In this document: one piece after another, positions 27,482-35,954 of the stretch
Layout of the letters: each line of letters begins with the position of its first letter
Numbering within the stretch: position 1 is the first letter of the stretch
Origin: Flavobacterium cheniae
GTDB taxonomy: Bacteria; Bacteroidota; Bacteroidia; Flavobacteriales; Flavobacteriaceae
Assembly (NCBI RefSeq): GCF_004363695.1
Contig: NZ_SNZC01000006.1
Location: 49,308 to 113,307, forward strand
DNA length: 64,000 nt
Direction of reading: 5' to 3'
The notes under the pieces: generated by a model
Told to the model about the DNA's origin: nothing
Seen by the model: the letters and a program-made list of their open reading frames with translations, nothing else
The model's database searches: none
Made by a program: the position numbers and the translations under genes

Positions 27482-29368
27482 ATGTCTGAAGCCTTACAAA
27501 TTCTTCAAAAATATTGGAAACACGATAGTTTTAGAGAACCTCAAGAAGAAATCATTCAATCGGTTTTAAGTGGTAATGATACGTTTGCCCTTTTACCTAC
27601 TGGAGGAGGAAAATCGGTATGTTTTCAAATTCCTGCTATTCAATTAAACGGAATTTGTTTGGTAATTTCTCCTTTGATTGCCTTGATGAAAGACCAAGTG
27701 CAGAATTTACAAAGCAAAAATATCAAAGCTATTGCCTTAACTGGTGGCGTTTCGCAAGATGATGTAATTGATATTTTAGACAATTGTCAATTCGGAAATT
27801 ATAAATTCTTATATCTTTCTCCCGAACGTTTACAACACGACTGGATAGTTGAGCGCTTAAAACAATTACCCATAAACCTTATTGCTATTGACGAAGCGCA
27901 TTGTGTGAGCCAATGGGGACATGATTTTAGACCGGCGTATTTGAAAATTTCGGCTTTAAAAGAACATTTTCCTACTACTCCATTTTTAGCATTGACGGCA
28001 ACAGCCAATAAAAGAGTTCAGGAAGATATTTGTAAGAATTTAGCTTTGGTCAATCCAAAAGTATTTACAAAGTCATTTACTAGAGAAAATTTAGCTTATC
28101 ATGTGATTAAAACAGAAGATAAGCTTTTCAAAATACAGCAGATTTTAACTAAAAATCCGCAATCTTCTATTATTTATGTCCGTAATCGTAAATCATGTGT
28201 TGAAACTTCACAACAGTTGAATCAATTGGGATTTAGTTGTACGTTTTATCACGGTGGATTACCTGCAAAAGAAAAAGAGAAAAACATGCAATCGTGGTTA
28301 GAGAATAAATCTCAAGTCATAGTAGCAACGAATGCTTTTGGAATGGGAATTGACAAACCCGATGTGAAAACGGTTATTCATATTCAACTTCCTGAAAACC
28401 TTGAAAACTATTATCAAGAAGCCGGAAGAGCTGGAAGAAATGGAGAAAAAGCATTTGGAATTATCTTAACCAATGCTACTGATATTGGTTACACCAAAGC
28501 ACAATTTATTGATGTTTTGCCCGATAAAAAATTTGTTAGAGACGTTTACGTTAAACTGAATAATTACTTTCAAATTGCATACGGAGAAGGATATAACGAA
28601 AGTTTTGCTTTCAATTTGAACCAATTTTGTGCGCATTATCATTTTCCTGTAATCCCAACTTTCAATAGCTTACAATTTTTAGACCGACAAGGAATTCTGA
28701 CGTTCCAAAGCGAATCTACAGAAAAAATAAGTTTGCAATTTATCATTCCAAGTAAAGAAGTGATTCGTTACATTAGTTTGCATCCACATGATGAACCCGT
28801 TATTACCACGATTTTAAGAACCTATTCTGGAATTTTTGAGGTAGAAACCACAATTAATCCGCACTTGGTAGCCAAAAAAGCGCACACTACTGAAGCACAT
28901 GTGGAAGAAGTAATTGATAAACTAGCTGCAAGTCAATGTATAATTTTACACGCCAAAAACAACGACAGTAGCATCACTTTCAATGAAGTGCGAGAAGACG
29001 ATTTGACAATTAATCGTGTAGCGAAATTTTTAGAACATCAAAACAAATTAAAACAAGATCAGTTTCAAAGAGTTGTACATTACATTTCTGACGAAAACAC
29101 TTGTAAAAACAAAATGCTTTTGGCTTATTTTGATGAGATTACTAAAGAAGATTGTGGTATTTGTTCGTATTGCTTTTCAAAAAAAAAGGCTAATCCAACA
29201 GAAATTACTCAAAACGTAATTCAATTATTAAAAAAAGAGCCACTTTCCTCTAGAGAAATAGAAAACCAACTTCACATTTCTTCAGAAGCCACTATCTTTG
29301 CCATTCAATTATTATTGGAAAATAATCGAATCAAAATCAATTCAAACAATCAATATTACCTTATATAA
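27482..29368 (+). CDS. recQ: RecQ family ATP-dependent DNA helicase
   Basis: The 628-residue protein has the helicase motifs: Q motif region FREPQEEII, Walker A LLPTGGGKSVCFQIPA, DEAH in IAIDEAHCVSQWGHDFRPAY, motif III LALTATA, motif V ATNAFGMGIDKPDV and motif VI QEAGRAGRNG. A C-terminal Zn-binding region (CKNKMLLAYF...CGICSYCFSKKK) and a winged-helix segment follow, but no clear HRDC domain. It unwinds DNA 3' to 5' in repair and recombination. The stop overlaps the fmt start (TAATG). Confidence 0.95.
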   Translation: MSEALQILQKYWKHDSFREPQEEIIQSVLSGNDTFALLPTGGGKSVCFQIPAIQLNGICLVISPLIALMKDQVQNLQSKNIKAIALTGGVSQDDVIDILDNCQFGNYKFLYLSPERLQHDWIVERLKQLPINLIAIDEAHCVSQWGHDFRPAYLKISALKEHFPTTPFLALTATANKRVQEDICKNLALVNPKVFTKSFTRENLAYHVIKTEDKLFKIQQILTKNPQSSIIYVRNRKSCVETSQQLNQLGFSCTFYHGGLPAKEKEKNMQSWLENKSQVIVATNAFGMGIDKPDVKTVIHIQLPENLENYYQEAGRAGRNGEKAFGIILTNATDIGYTKAQFIDVLPDKKFVRDVYVKLNNYFQIAYGEGYNESFAFNLNQFCAHYHFPVIPTFNSLQFLDRQGILTFQSESTEKISLQFIIPSKEVIRYISLHPHDEPVITTILRTYSGIFEVETTINPHLVAKKAHTTEAHVEEVIDKLAASQCIILHAKNNDSSITFNEVREDDLTINRVAKFLEHQNKLKQDQFQRVVHYISDENTCKNKMLLAYFDEITKEDCGICSYCFSKKKANPTEITQNVIQLLKKEPLSSREIENQLHISSEATIFAIQLLLENNRIKINSNNQYYLI

Positions 29369-30315
29369 TGGAAAAACTTAGAATTGTATTCATGGGAACT
29401 CCCGATTTTGCTGTTGGAATTCTGGATACTATTTACAAAAACAACTATGATATTGTAGGCGTTATTACTGCTCCAGACAAACCAGCAGGTCGTGGACAAA
29501 AAGTAAGTATGAGTGCGGTTAAAGAATATGCTTTAGAAAAAAACTTACGCTTATTACAACCTACCAATTTAAAATCAGAAGAATTTTTAGCCGAATTAAA
29601 AAGTTTAGATGCCAATTTACAAGTCGTTGTTGCTTTTAGAATGTTGCCTGAAGTAGTTTGGAAAATGCCAAAATTAGGAACATTTAATCTTCACGCTTCT
29701 TTGTTACCTGAATATCGTGGGGCTGCGCCTATTAATTGGGCTATCATAAACGGAGAAACCAAAACAGGAGTTACTTCGTTCTTTATTGATGATAAAATTG
29801 ATACGGGTGCGATGATTTTAAGTAAGGAAACAGAAATCGGAGCAAACGAAACTGCTGGCGAGTTACACGACCGCTTGATGCATTTAGGAAGTGAGACAGT
29901 TTTAGAAACATTACAATTAATTGAATCTGGAAAAGCGACCACTACATTACAGGAAAACAATCCTGATGTTAAAACGGCTTACAAATTAAATAAAGAGAAT
30001 TGCAAAATTGATTGGTCGCAATCAGGAAATACGATATTTAATTTAATCAGAGGTTTATCTCCTTATCCAGCAGCTTGGACTTTTATAAAAGATGGTGACC
30101 AAGAATGGAATGTAAAAATCTATTTAGCGAATTTTGAAGAAAAAACACATTCGGAAACTATCGGAAAGATTACAACTACTAAAAAAGAGATTTTTATTGC
30201 TACAAAAGATGGTCTTTTAAAAATTGAAAGTTTACAATTCCCAGGAAAGAAAAGAATGTTGGCTCATGAATTATTAAATGGAATTTCGTTTTCAGAAAAT
30301 GCGATAGCGCTTTAA
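29368..30315 (+). CDS. fmt: Methionyl-tRNA formyltransferase
   Basis: The 315-residue protein is full length, with MEKLRIVFMGTPDFAVGIL, the formyl-donor site FNLHASLLPEYRGAAPINWAIINGETKTGVT (Asn, His and the SLLP motif) and a C-terminal OB-like domain with GLSPYPAAWTF. It formylates initiator Met-tRNA using 10-formyl-THF. It overlaps recQ by one base and is translationally coupled to it. The formylation partner tRNA is the initiator, not the tRNA-Met at 32880. Confidence 0.97.
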   Translation: MEKLRIVFMGTPDFAVGILDTIYKNNYDIVGVITAPDKPAGRGQKVSMSAVKEYALEKNLRLLQPTNLKSEEFLAELKSLDANLQVVVAFRMLPEVVWKMPKLGTFNLHASLLPEYRGAAPINWAIINGETKTGVTSFFIDDKIDTGAMILSKETEIGANETAGELHDRLMHLGSETVLETLQLIESGKATTTLQENNPDVKTAYKLNKENCKIDWSQSGNTIFNLIRGLSPYPAAWTFIKDGDQEWNVKIYLANFEEKTHSETIGKITTTKKEIFIATKDGLLKIESLQFPGKKRMLAHELLNGISFSENAIAL

Positions 30316-30419
30316 GCCTTGAAAACACTATATTTAAGGATGAAAATTAAAAAAACAAACAATGTTATTAACATTTAATCTAATTTATCAACATTTTAGT
30401 CGAAAAATAGCACGAATAC

Positions 30420-30449
30420 TTGCGTAGTTCAACAATACCGCTAAATTTG
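30420..30449 (+). promoter_or_regulatory. Promoter of the HU gene (TTG-N19-TAAATTTG)
   Basis: TTG at 30420-30422, exactly 19 bases, then TAAATTTG at 30442-30449. Full consensus; 42 bases before the start codon. Confidence 0.85.
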
Positions 30450-30491
30450 TGATAAATAATTAAGTTTAACCAATTATAAATAACTTTAATC

Positions 30492-30767
30492 ATGAACAAA
30501 TCAGAATTAATCGATGCAATGGCAGCTTCTGCTGGTATTACAAAAGCAGCTGCTAAATTAGCTTTAGAATCATTTTTAAGCAATGTTGAAGGAACTTTAA
30601 ACAAAGGTGGAAGAGTGTCTTTAGTAGGTTTCGGATCTTGGTCAGTATCTAAAAGAGCTGCAAGAGATGGTAGAAATCCTCAAACTGGTAAAACTATCAA
30701 AATTGCTGCTAAAAACGTAGTAAAATTCAAAGCTGGTGCTGAATTAGAAGGTGCAGTAAACAAATAA
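30492..30767 (+). CDS. hup: HU family DNA-binding protein
   Basis: The 91-residue protein is a complete HU: MNKSELIDAMAASAGITKAAAKLALESFLSNVEGTLNKGGRVSLVGFGSWSVSKRAARDGRNPQTGKTIKIAAKNVVKFKAG, including the beta-arm RNPQTG. It bends and compacts DNA as a dimer. It has a consensus promoter and its own terminator, fitting a highly expressed single gene. Confidence 0.96.
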   Translation: MNKSELIDAMAASAGITKAAAKLALESFLSNVEGTLNKGGRVSLVGFGSWSVSKRAARDGRNPQTGKTIKIAAKNVVKFKAGAELEGAVNK

Positions 30768-30792
30768 TATTTTTGTTACATCAAAATAAGAG

Positions 30793-30822
30793 AGTCTCGA
30801 TGCAAATCGGGACTTTTTTTTG
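30793..30822 (+). terminator. Terminator of the HU gene
   Basis: AGTCTCGAT (30793-30801) pairs with ATCGGGACT (30806-30814, one G-U pair) and nine T follow. Confidence 0.9.
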
Positions 30823-30890
30823 CATTTCATCGAGAATATTTTGAATTTGTAATTTTTTTTTGATAACTTTAATTAATTAACTACAGAAAT

Positions 30891-31451
30891 ATGATATCAA
30901 CTTTACCAAAAAAAGGCCATCTGTTAATTGCAGAACCTTCGATTTTAGGAGATGTTTCTTTTAATCGCTCTGTGGTCTTATTAGCGGAACATAACGATGA
31001 AGGCTCAATTGGTTTTATCTTAAATAAACCTTTGAACTATACCATCAATGATTTGCTTCCGGAAATTGAAGCTTCTTTTAAAATATACAATGGCGGACCT
31101 GTTGAACAGGACAATCTGTATTTCATTCACAATATTCCAGATATTATCCCAAATAGTGTTGAAATTTCAAATGGAATTTATTGGGGTGGCGACTTTGAAA
31201 CCACCAAACAATTGATAAACGAAGGAAGAATTACGAAAAATCATATTCGTTTTTTCCTTGGCTATAGTGGTTGGAGTGTTAACCAATTAGAAATGGAGAT
31301 GCAAGAAAATTCGTGGATTGTAGCTGAGAATACACTCAAAAACAAACTACTTTCAAAAGCAAGCACTTTATTTTGGAAAGAAAAGATAATTGAACAAGGT
31401 GGTGAATACGTGTTATTTTCAAATGCACCGGAAAACCCAATGCTTAACTAA
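30891..31451 (+). CDS. YqgE/AlgH family protein
   Basis: The 186-residue protein has the family pattern: GHLLIAEPSILGDVSFNRSVVLLAEHNDEGSIGFILNKPL near the start and FFLGYSGWSVNQLEMEMQENSWIV in the second half. It is cytoplasmic and of unknown biochemical function. Its 3' end overlaps the 3' end of the convergent aminotransferase gene by eight bases. Confidence 0.92.
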   Translation: MISTLPKKGHLLIAEPSILGDVSFNRSVVLLAEHNDEGSIGFILNKPLNYTINDLLPEIEASFKIYNGGPVEQDNLYFIHNIPDIIPNSVEISNGIYWGGDFETTKQLINEGRITKNHIRFFLGYSGWSVNQLEMEMQENSWIVAENTLKNKLLSKASTLFWKEKIIEQGGEYVLFSNAPENPMLN

Positions 31452-32283
31452 GTCGGATTTTAGCATTCAATCTTTTAAGTACATCTGAAGCAAATTCAGC
31501 AGTGTATTCTTTTTTACGGTATTTAGTTATAGGTTGAATTCCCGAAATTACATTGGTCAAGAATAACTCATCCGCTTTTTGCAAATCAAAAGGAGAAATA
31601 GAAGCTTCTTTAACTTCGATTCCTTCTATTTTTTTCAATAGTTCTAGTATTTGTTTGCGCATAATCCCGTTTAAACAACCATCAGAAACTGGTGGAGTTA
31701 CTACTACATTACCCGTTTTCATAAACAAGTTACTTTGCAAAGCTTCCACCACATTCTTTTCGTCATTTAAAACCAAACAATTATCATAACCATTTTCGTC
31801 TGCAAAAATACTTCCGGTGATTTGAAGCATTTTATTATTGGTTTTTAAAGTGGAAAGTAATTGTTTTGAAACATAGAAATCTTTGTATAATTCAACTTCA
31901 TAAGATTCTTTATCAATTGCATATAAATCGGAATTTAATGACGAAGCAGCAACTATAAATTGTACATTTCTCGTTTTTGGCAAATAAAAACCATCTGAAT
32001 CTCTGTAAACAGAAAAGCGAACACGATATGAATTAGAATCTGAAAATGTAGCAATTAGTTTTAAAATTTGCTCTTCAAAATATTCCATGGTAAAATTCAT
32101 AGGAATTTCCATGCGGCAAATTCTCATTGAAGCCATTAATCTAAAATAATGATCTTCAAGAAAAAGTACTTTATTATCTAATACTTTAATGGTTTCAAAA
32201 ACACTATCTCCAAACAAAAAACCTCTGTTTGAATCAATAAGAATTGCGCTATTTTCCTGAATATTTCCGTTACAATTTACCAT
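31444..32283 (-). CDS. Aminotransferase class IV (PLP), aminodeoxychorismate lyase/BCAT-like
   Basis: The 279-residue protein has fold-type IV features: N-terminal RGFLFGDSVFETIKV, the internal LKTNNKMLQITGSIFADENGYDNCLVLNDEKNVVEALQSNLFMKTG region and TPPVSDGCLNGIMRKQILEL. The substrate cannot be told from the sequence; pabC-type lyase is the usual annotation for this short form. The start codon follows directly on the T run of a hairpin, leaving no room for a Shine-Dalgarno site, which Bacteroidota rarely need. It is distinct from ilvE at 62.5 kb. Confidence 0.85.
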   Translation of the reverse strand: MVNCNGNIQENSAILIDSNRGFLFGDSVFETIKVLDNKVLFLEDHYFRLMASMRICRMEIPMNFTMEYFEEQILKLIATFSDSNSYRVRFSVYRDSDGFYLPKTRNVQFIVAASSLNSDLYAIDKESYEVELYKDFYVSKQLLSTLKTNNKMLQITGSIFADENGYDNCLVLNDEKNVVEALQSNLFMKTGNVVVTPPVSDGCLNGIMRKQILELLKKIEGIEVKEASISPFDLQKADELFLTNVISGIQPITKYRKKEYTAEFASDVLKRLNAKIRLS

Positions 32284-32309
32284 AAAAAATCCCGATTTTT
32301 AAATCGGGA
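32284..32309 (-). terminator. Terminator of the START-like gene, ending at the next start codon
   Basis: TCCCGATTT (32309-32301) pairs with AAATCGGGA (32298-32290) on the minus strand and six T run straight into the ATG of the aminotransferase gene. Confidence 0.75.
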
Positions 32310-32317
32310 CAAATATA
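32310..32317 (-). promoter_or_regulatory. Candidate -7 element TATATTTG for the aminotransferase gene
   Basis: TATATTTG on the minus strand sits directly before the terminator stem, so a transcript starting about seven bases later would begin inside the hairpin and escape it. No TTG at -33. Confidence 0.5.
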
Positions 32318-32335
32318 ACTTATATAATTGATTTT

Positions 32336-32728
32336 TTAAACGGAACCTAACACATGTTTTAAGTCAGAAATTTGATTTTCCCACAATAATTTAGATTCGT
32401 CTAATTCATCTTCGTGAGCAAAATCTGAAATTACAATAGAAACGTCTTTAGTAATTTCATCTTCCATAATTTTTAGTTCAAAAAAGTAATCGGTTTCAGT
32501 ATTATCTTCTTCTAACCATCTGAATTTAATACGTTCACCTGTTTTCTTAGAGGCTAATTTTGCTTTCTCTTCCGAGTCATCCCAAATAAAAGTAAAAAAC
32601 TCACCTCTCGAATTTACGTTATCGGCAAACCATTCAGACAAACCTGATGGTGTAGAAATGTATTGATATAGTAGCTGTGGCGAAGATTGAATGGGGAATT
32701 CTAATTCATATTTTACTTTTGTACTCAT
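32336..32728 (-). CDS. START-like domain protein
   Basis: The 130-residue protein is the Bacteroidota START-like family (helix-grip/SRPBCC fold, AHSA1-like): YELEFPIQSSPQLLYQYISTPSGLSEWFADNVNSRGEFFTFIWDDSEEKAKL. A hydrophobic ligand pocket is expected for the fold, but the ligand is unknown. It is transcribed divergently from the tRNA-Met gene. Confidence 0.88.
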   Translation of the reverse strand: MSTKVKYELEFPIQSSPQLLYQYISTPSGLSEWFADNVNSRGEFFTFIWDDSEEKAKLASKKTGERIKFRWLEEDNTETDYFFELKIMEDEITKDVSIVISDFAHEDELDESKLLWENQISDLKHVLGSV

Positions 32729-32814
32729 TATTGTAATATTTAAGTTGGAAATATATATAGAATTAATTGAATATACAAAAAAACATTTTATTTATTTTTT
32801 TTACAAAATTATAT

Positions 32815-32844
32815 TTGCAAAGAATAGAAATAGTTTTATATTTG
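32815..32844 (+). promoter_or_regulatory. Promoter of tRNA-Met (TTG-N19-TATATTTG)
   Basis: TTG at 32815-32817, 19 bases, TATATTTG at 32837-32844; 35 bases before the tRNA 5' end. Confidence 0.85.
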
Positions 32845-32879
32845 CACCCGCATTCAACAAGGATGTCACACCGACCTTT

Positions 32880-32953
32880 GGCGAGGTAGCTCAGTTGGTT
32901 AGAGCGCAGGATTCATAACCCTGAGGTCACGGGTTCAACTCCCGTCCTCGCTA
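32880..32953 (+). tRNA. tRNA-Met (CAT)
   Basis: The 74-base gene folds as a cloverleaf: acceptor GGCGAGG/CCTCGCT (one G-U), D arm GCTC/GAGC, anticodon loop TTCATAA, variable loop AGGTCAC region and T arm GGGTTCAACTCCC. No CCA is encoded. The sequence is most like elongator tRNA-Met; an Ile-accepting CAT tRNA with lysidine cannot be fully excluded. The 3' part from 32911 is also the attachment site of the island and is repeated at 55985. Confidence 0.93.
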
Positions 32954-32960
32954 CGAAAAA
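32911..32960. repeat. Left attachment site (50-bp direct repeat, tRNA 3' end)
   Basis: Fifty bases, from ATTCATAACC in the anticodon loop to CTACGAAAAA after the tRNA, are identical to 55985-56034. Similarity goes on through the terminator hairpin that follows. This is the crossover region used by the tyrosine integrase encoded just to the right. Confidence 0.95.
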
Positions 32961-32977
32961 CAAGTGTTTAAAAATCA

Positions 32978-33008
32978 ACGGATTAGTGTTTACTAATCCG
33001 TTTTTTTT
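32978..33008 (+). terminator. Terminator after tRNA-Met
   Basis: ACGGATTAGT (32978-32987) pairs with ACTAATCCGT (32992-33001) and T8 follows. A near-identical hairpin follows the right att copy at 56052, so the element carries its own tRNA terminator. Confidence 0.9.
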
Positions 33009-33038
33009 ATGTCTAAATATTTCTTAGTTTTACAAACA

Positions 33039-33064
33039 GTAAACAAAACAGTAAACGATTTTAC
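33039..33064. repeat. Left pair of GTAAAC motifs, candidate integrase arm sites
   Basis: GTAAAC occurs at 33039 and 33051, twelve bases apart, ending in ACAGTAAACGATTTT. The same pair with the same spacing and the same 15-base word occurs at 55916 and 55928 inside the right end. They lie in the leader of the integrase gene. Confidence 0.65.
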
Positions 33065-33089
33065 CTCTAAATCAGCGAATTTACTCACC

Positions 33090-34358
33090 ATGAAAAGAAA
33101 TTATTCTGAACCAAAAATTTATACTGGAGGTGTAGATGTAACCCAATGGAATAAACTTACATCTAAACAAAAAAAGGAAGCTTTAGAAAAAGATTGGTTT
33201 ATCTATTACGGTTTTAGAGATGAAAAAACAGGCAAACTAAAAAGAATGCCTCATGTAAAAGCTGGCGCAAATCGTTACCACACAAAAGATGAAAGGCTAG
33301 AATATCTTAAAGTGATGAAAAAAGCACTAGAGGCTATTTTAGAAAAAGGACTAAACCCTTACGAAGATAATACTGCTAAAATAATTGAACTAAACCTACA
33401 ACCCAACAAAAATAAAGTAGAAGAAACTATTGTAAATACTAATCTAAAAATTGTAACCGAAGAATCTAATGAATTAACCATTCAGGAAACTTTAGATTTT
33501 GTATTCAGATTAAAGAAAAAAACTTTGTCTGGCACTTCTTTTAGAAACTTTGAAAACAGAATAAATAAATTCGCTAGTAACTTTGATAAAAGTAGCCCTA
33601 TTTCGTCTATAGATAGAAAGGCTGTTAATGATTACTTGAATGACATTCTAGTTAAAAACAGCGCACGAACAAGAAACAATCACAGAACCGATTTAAGTAG
33701 TTTTTTTCAAACTTTAGAAGATAACGACATTGTGGCAAGCAACTTTGTAAAAAAAATCAAAATACTTAGTTCAAAAGCAGAAAAAAACAAAACGTATACC
33801 TCCGAACAAGAAAAAGAAATTTTTGAATATTTAGAGAAAAACGATCCTTTACTCCTTTTGTACATCAAATTCATTAGCTTTAACTTTTTAAGACCAGTTG
33901 AAGTAAATAGATTATTAGTAAAAAGTATAAATTTAAAAGAGAAAAAATTATCTGTTAAAACCAAAACGAATAAATTAAAAACAAAGATAATTCCTGATAT
34001 TTTGCTTCAAGAACTTCCAGATTTATCGCAACTAAATCAAGACAATTATTTGTTTACTCCTAATGGTTTAGGTTTAGAATGGGTAGCAGAAGAAAACAAT
34101 AGAAGAGACAGCTTTTCAAAACGTTTTAAAACCGTAATTAAAGATCATTTCAATCTGGGTAGCGAATACGGATTGTATAGCTTTAGACACACCTTTATAA
34201 CCAAACTGTATAGAAATTTAAGAGAAAACAAGTCTCCTCATGAAACCAAGGGCATTTTGATGAACATTACAGGGCACGTGACTATGGATGCGCTTGAAAA
34301 ATACTTACGTGATATAGATGCTGAACTTCCAGAGGATTATTCTAATTTGTTTAGATAG
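33090..34358 (+). CDS. int: Tyrosine site-specific integrase of the island
   Basis: I choose the ATG at 33090 (MKRNYSEPKIYTGGVDVTQWNKL); an upstream in-frame ATG at 33009 would translate the att-arm motifs and is less likely. The 422-residue protein has an N-terminal arm-binding region with a phage_int_SAM_5-like core-binding domain (about 125-225) and a catalytic domain with Arg in FLRPVEVNRLL, His/Arg in YSFRHTFITKLY, the ITGHVTMDALEKYL box with the Tyr nucleophile. It inserts and excises the element at the tRNA-Met site. It is only 130 bases from the att core. Confidence 0.93.
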   Translation: MKRNYSEPKIYTGGVDVTQWNKLTSKQKKEALEKDWFIYYGFRDEKTGKLKRMPHVKAGANRYHTKDERLEYLKVMKKALEAILEKGLNPYEDNTAKIIELNLQPNKNKVEETIVNTNLKIVTEESNELTIQETLDFVFRLKKKTLSGTSFRNFENRINKFASNFDKSSPISSIDRKAVNDYLNDILVKNSARTRNNHRTDLSSFFQTLEDNDIVASNFVKKIKILSSKAEKNKTYTSEQEKEIFEYLEKNDPLLLLYIKFISFNFLRPVEVNRLLVKSINLKEKKLSVKTKTNKLKTKIIPDILLQELPDLSQLNQDNYLFTPNGLGLEWVAEENNRRDSFSKRFKTVIKDHFNLGSEYGLYSFRHTFITKLYRNLRENKSPHETKGILMNITGHVTMDALEKYLRDIDAELPEDYSNLFR

Positions 34359-34390
34359 TTACCTTTGTTTCCTAATCATATAATATAGAA

Positions 34391-34681
34391 ATGGAAACAA
34401 AATTAATTCAAATTGAAACTGTAAGTGCTGAGGAATTTAAAACGGAAATTGTAAACGCAATTTTAGAGCAACTAAAGCCTTTATTACAAAAGGAAAAAAT
34501 TGAAGACAATAAAAAAGAAATGATTACAAGAACCGAAGCGGCAGACTTATTAAATATCTCTTTGGTTAAGCTTTGGGAAATCACAAAGAATAATCTAATA
34601 CCAAAATATAAAATTGGAGGCAAGGTATTACACAAGAAAATTGATGTTCAACGTTTTATAAACGAAAGTTTTAAATCTTAG
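34391..34681 (+). CDS. Excisionase-like helix-turn-helix protein
   Basis: The 96-residue protein has a C-terminal HTH_17/MerR-like domain (about 48-92, TRTEAADLLNISLVKLWEITKNNLIPKYKIGGKVLHKKIDVQRFI) after a short helical N-terminal segment. Small HTH proteins of this type next to integrases act as directionality factors or local regulators; which it is here cannot be told. It lies 32 bases after the integrase, with a perfect 20-base palindrome directly behind it. Confidence 0.85.
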   Translation: METKLIQIETVSAEEFKTEIVNAILEQLKPLLQKEKIEDNKKEMITRTEAADLLNISLVKLWEITKNNLIPKYKIGGKVLHKKIDVQRFINESFKS

Positions 34682-34689
34682 TTGCAATT

Positions 34690-34709
34690 GGTTGCAACTA
34701 GTTGCAACC
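34690..34709. promoter_or_regulatory. Perfect 20-base palindrome, candidate operator
   Basis: GGTTGCAACTAGTTGCAACC reads the same on both strands. It lies between the HTH gene and the unknown gene at 34733 and is preceded by another GTTGCAA at 34681. A related palindrome follows hsdR at 48741. Confidence 0.65.
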
Positions 34710-34732
34710 AAATATTTTAATTTAAATTAACA

Positions 34733-35566
34733 ATGACTGATAAAACAGATTACATAGATAATATAAAATATTTAAAAGATAATCTTAATAGAATGATGCT
34801 TTACGGCTTCGTAAAAAAATCAATTTTTGATTCACATGTATTTAGTGACATAAAACCTAGTACTGAAGAGCCTATTGAAAAAATTAATCTTGTATTACGT
34901 ACTAAAGATTTATCATTAAAAGACGATGTTAGCCTAGACGATTATTTAAATTTACTAGACAAACGGGAATTGTTAAGGTCTAATATATTTCGTCTTCTAA
35001 GTCTCCAAGAAAACTTAAATTCCAATTCATTTAATTTTTTAGTTAGTGAATACAAGAAATTTTTAGAAGATACTATAAAAAAAATAGACAAATTAAATAG
35101 AGATAACAAGTATACTGATTTAAAAAATTCCGATATTATTATAAAATATCTTGATTTACAGCAAGAATTACTGAATTCACATCTAGAAGAAATCAATAAT
35201 ATTTTTTTTTCTGCAAAATTCAAGTCCGAATTACCAAAATCTACAATTCCAATACAAGAATCTAAATCCAAACTGAAAGATTTAATTATTAAAGGAAATG
35301 CCGAAGCAATTGAAAAAGTTATAATAAATGAATTTAAAAACAGTAATAATATAACAATAAACAGAATGTTTACAGCCCTTAGTAGTCTAGGTTATATTAT
35401 TGATGAATATGGTAATAAAAAAAAATTAATTGAATGCCTTAATAATAGTATTGGTTCTGAAAAATACATTTCTAGACTTGTTTTTATTAATAAAATTAAT
35501 GTCTATAACGACAAAAAATACATTCAATTAAGAACCAAAATTTCCAACCTTCTTGAAAAACTATGA
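34733..35566 (+). CDS. Unknown protein of the island replication region
   Basis: The 277-residue protein is mostly helical and charged, with no signal peptide or membrane segment. Residues about 90-165 look like a coiled coil (YKKFLEDTIKKIDKLNRDNKYTDL), and the C-terminal part (about 185-277) includes NNITINRMFTALSSLGYIIDEYGNKKKLIECLN. No family was recognised. It lies directly upstream of the iteron array, so a part in replication or its control is possible but unproven. Its codons are very AT-rich compared with the core genes. Confidence 0.7.
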   Translation: MTDKTDYIDNIKYLKDNLNRMMLYGFVKKSIFDSHVFSDIKPSTEEPIEKINLVLRTKDLSLKDDVSLDDYLNLLDKRELLRSNIFRLLSLQENLNSNSFNFLVSEYKKFLEDTIKKIDKLNRDNKYTDLKNSDIIIKYLDLQQELLNSHLEEINNIFFSAKFKSELPKSTIPIQESKSKLKDLIIKGNAEAIEKVIINEFKNSNNITINRMFTALSSLGYIIDEYGNKKKLIECLNNSIGSEKYISRLVFINKINVYNDKKYIQLRTKISNLLEKL

Positions 35567-35954
35567 TTTGTTTTTCAAGAAGTAATAATTCTTAAAAAGT
35601 AATCAAAACATATTTTTAATTTTTGAAAACAATACTGCTGGCTAAGGGAAAAATCCTACATAATCCTACATAATCCTACATAATCCTACATAATCCTACA
35701 TAATCCTACATAATCCTACATAATCCTAAATCCATATTTTAGATTTAACTGAATTTTACCAAAAGAAATTCATTGTTATAAATAATTCAATTTGAAAGTT
35801 TCTGGAAAACCAGAAAGTAATTTGAAAGTTTTAATAAAAAACCAGATTTTCCTTGAAACTATCAGAAAGCAATTGAAAAATAATGAATTAACCAATTATC
35901 TAGAGTTTAATATAAAAACTCAAACTATACTTTTGGTCTTGTAAATTCATTGTT
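35567..35954. other. Candidate replication origin region (iterons, hairpin, direct repeats)
   Basis: This 388-base gene-free stretch before the RepA-like gene holds eight 10-base iterons (35651-35730), a hairpin TTTCTGG-AAAA-CCAGAAA (35799-35816), two copies of TTTGAAAGTTT near 35790 and 35821, and the 13-base word AATTCATTGTTAT at 35767 and again at 35944, overlapping the RepA-like start. The combination is typical of iteron-type origins. Confidence 0.6.
35651..35730. repeat. Array of eight 10-base iterons (TAATCCTACA)
   Basis: Six perfect TAATCCTACA units in a row (35661-35720) are flanked by AAATCCTACA on the left and TAATCCTAAA on the right. The 10-base period keeps each unit on the same DNA face, as for Rep binding sites. 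Confidence 0.9.

Noticed and set aside
33009..33089. N-terminal extension of the integrase from the ATG at 33009
   Set aside because: It would translate the GTAAAC arm motifs and begins next to the tRNA terminator; the ATG at 33090 gives the usual N terminus.
35651..35730. CRISPR array or coding repeat
   Set aside because: Directly adjoining 10-base units without spacers and no long frame; iterons fit better.
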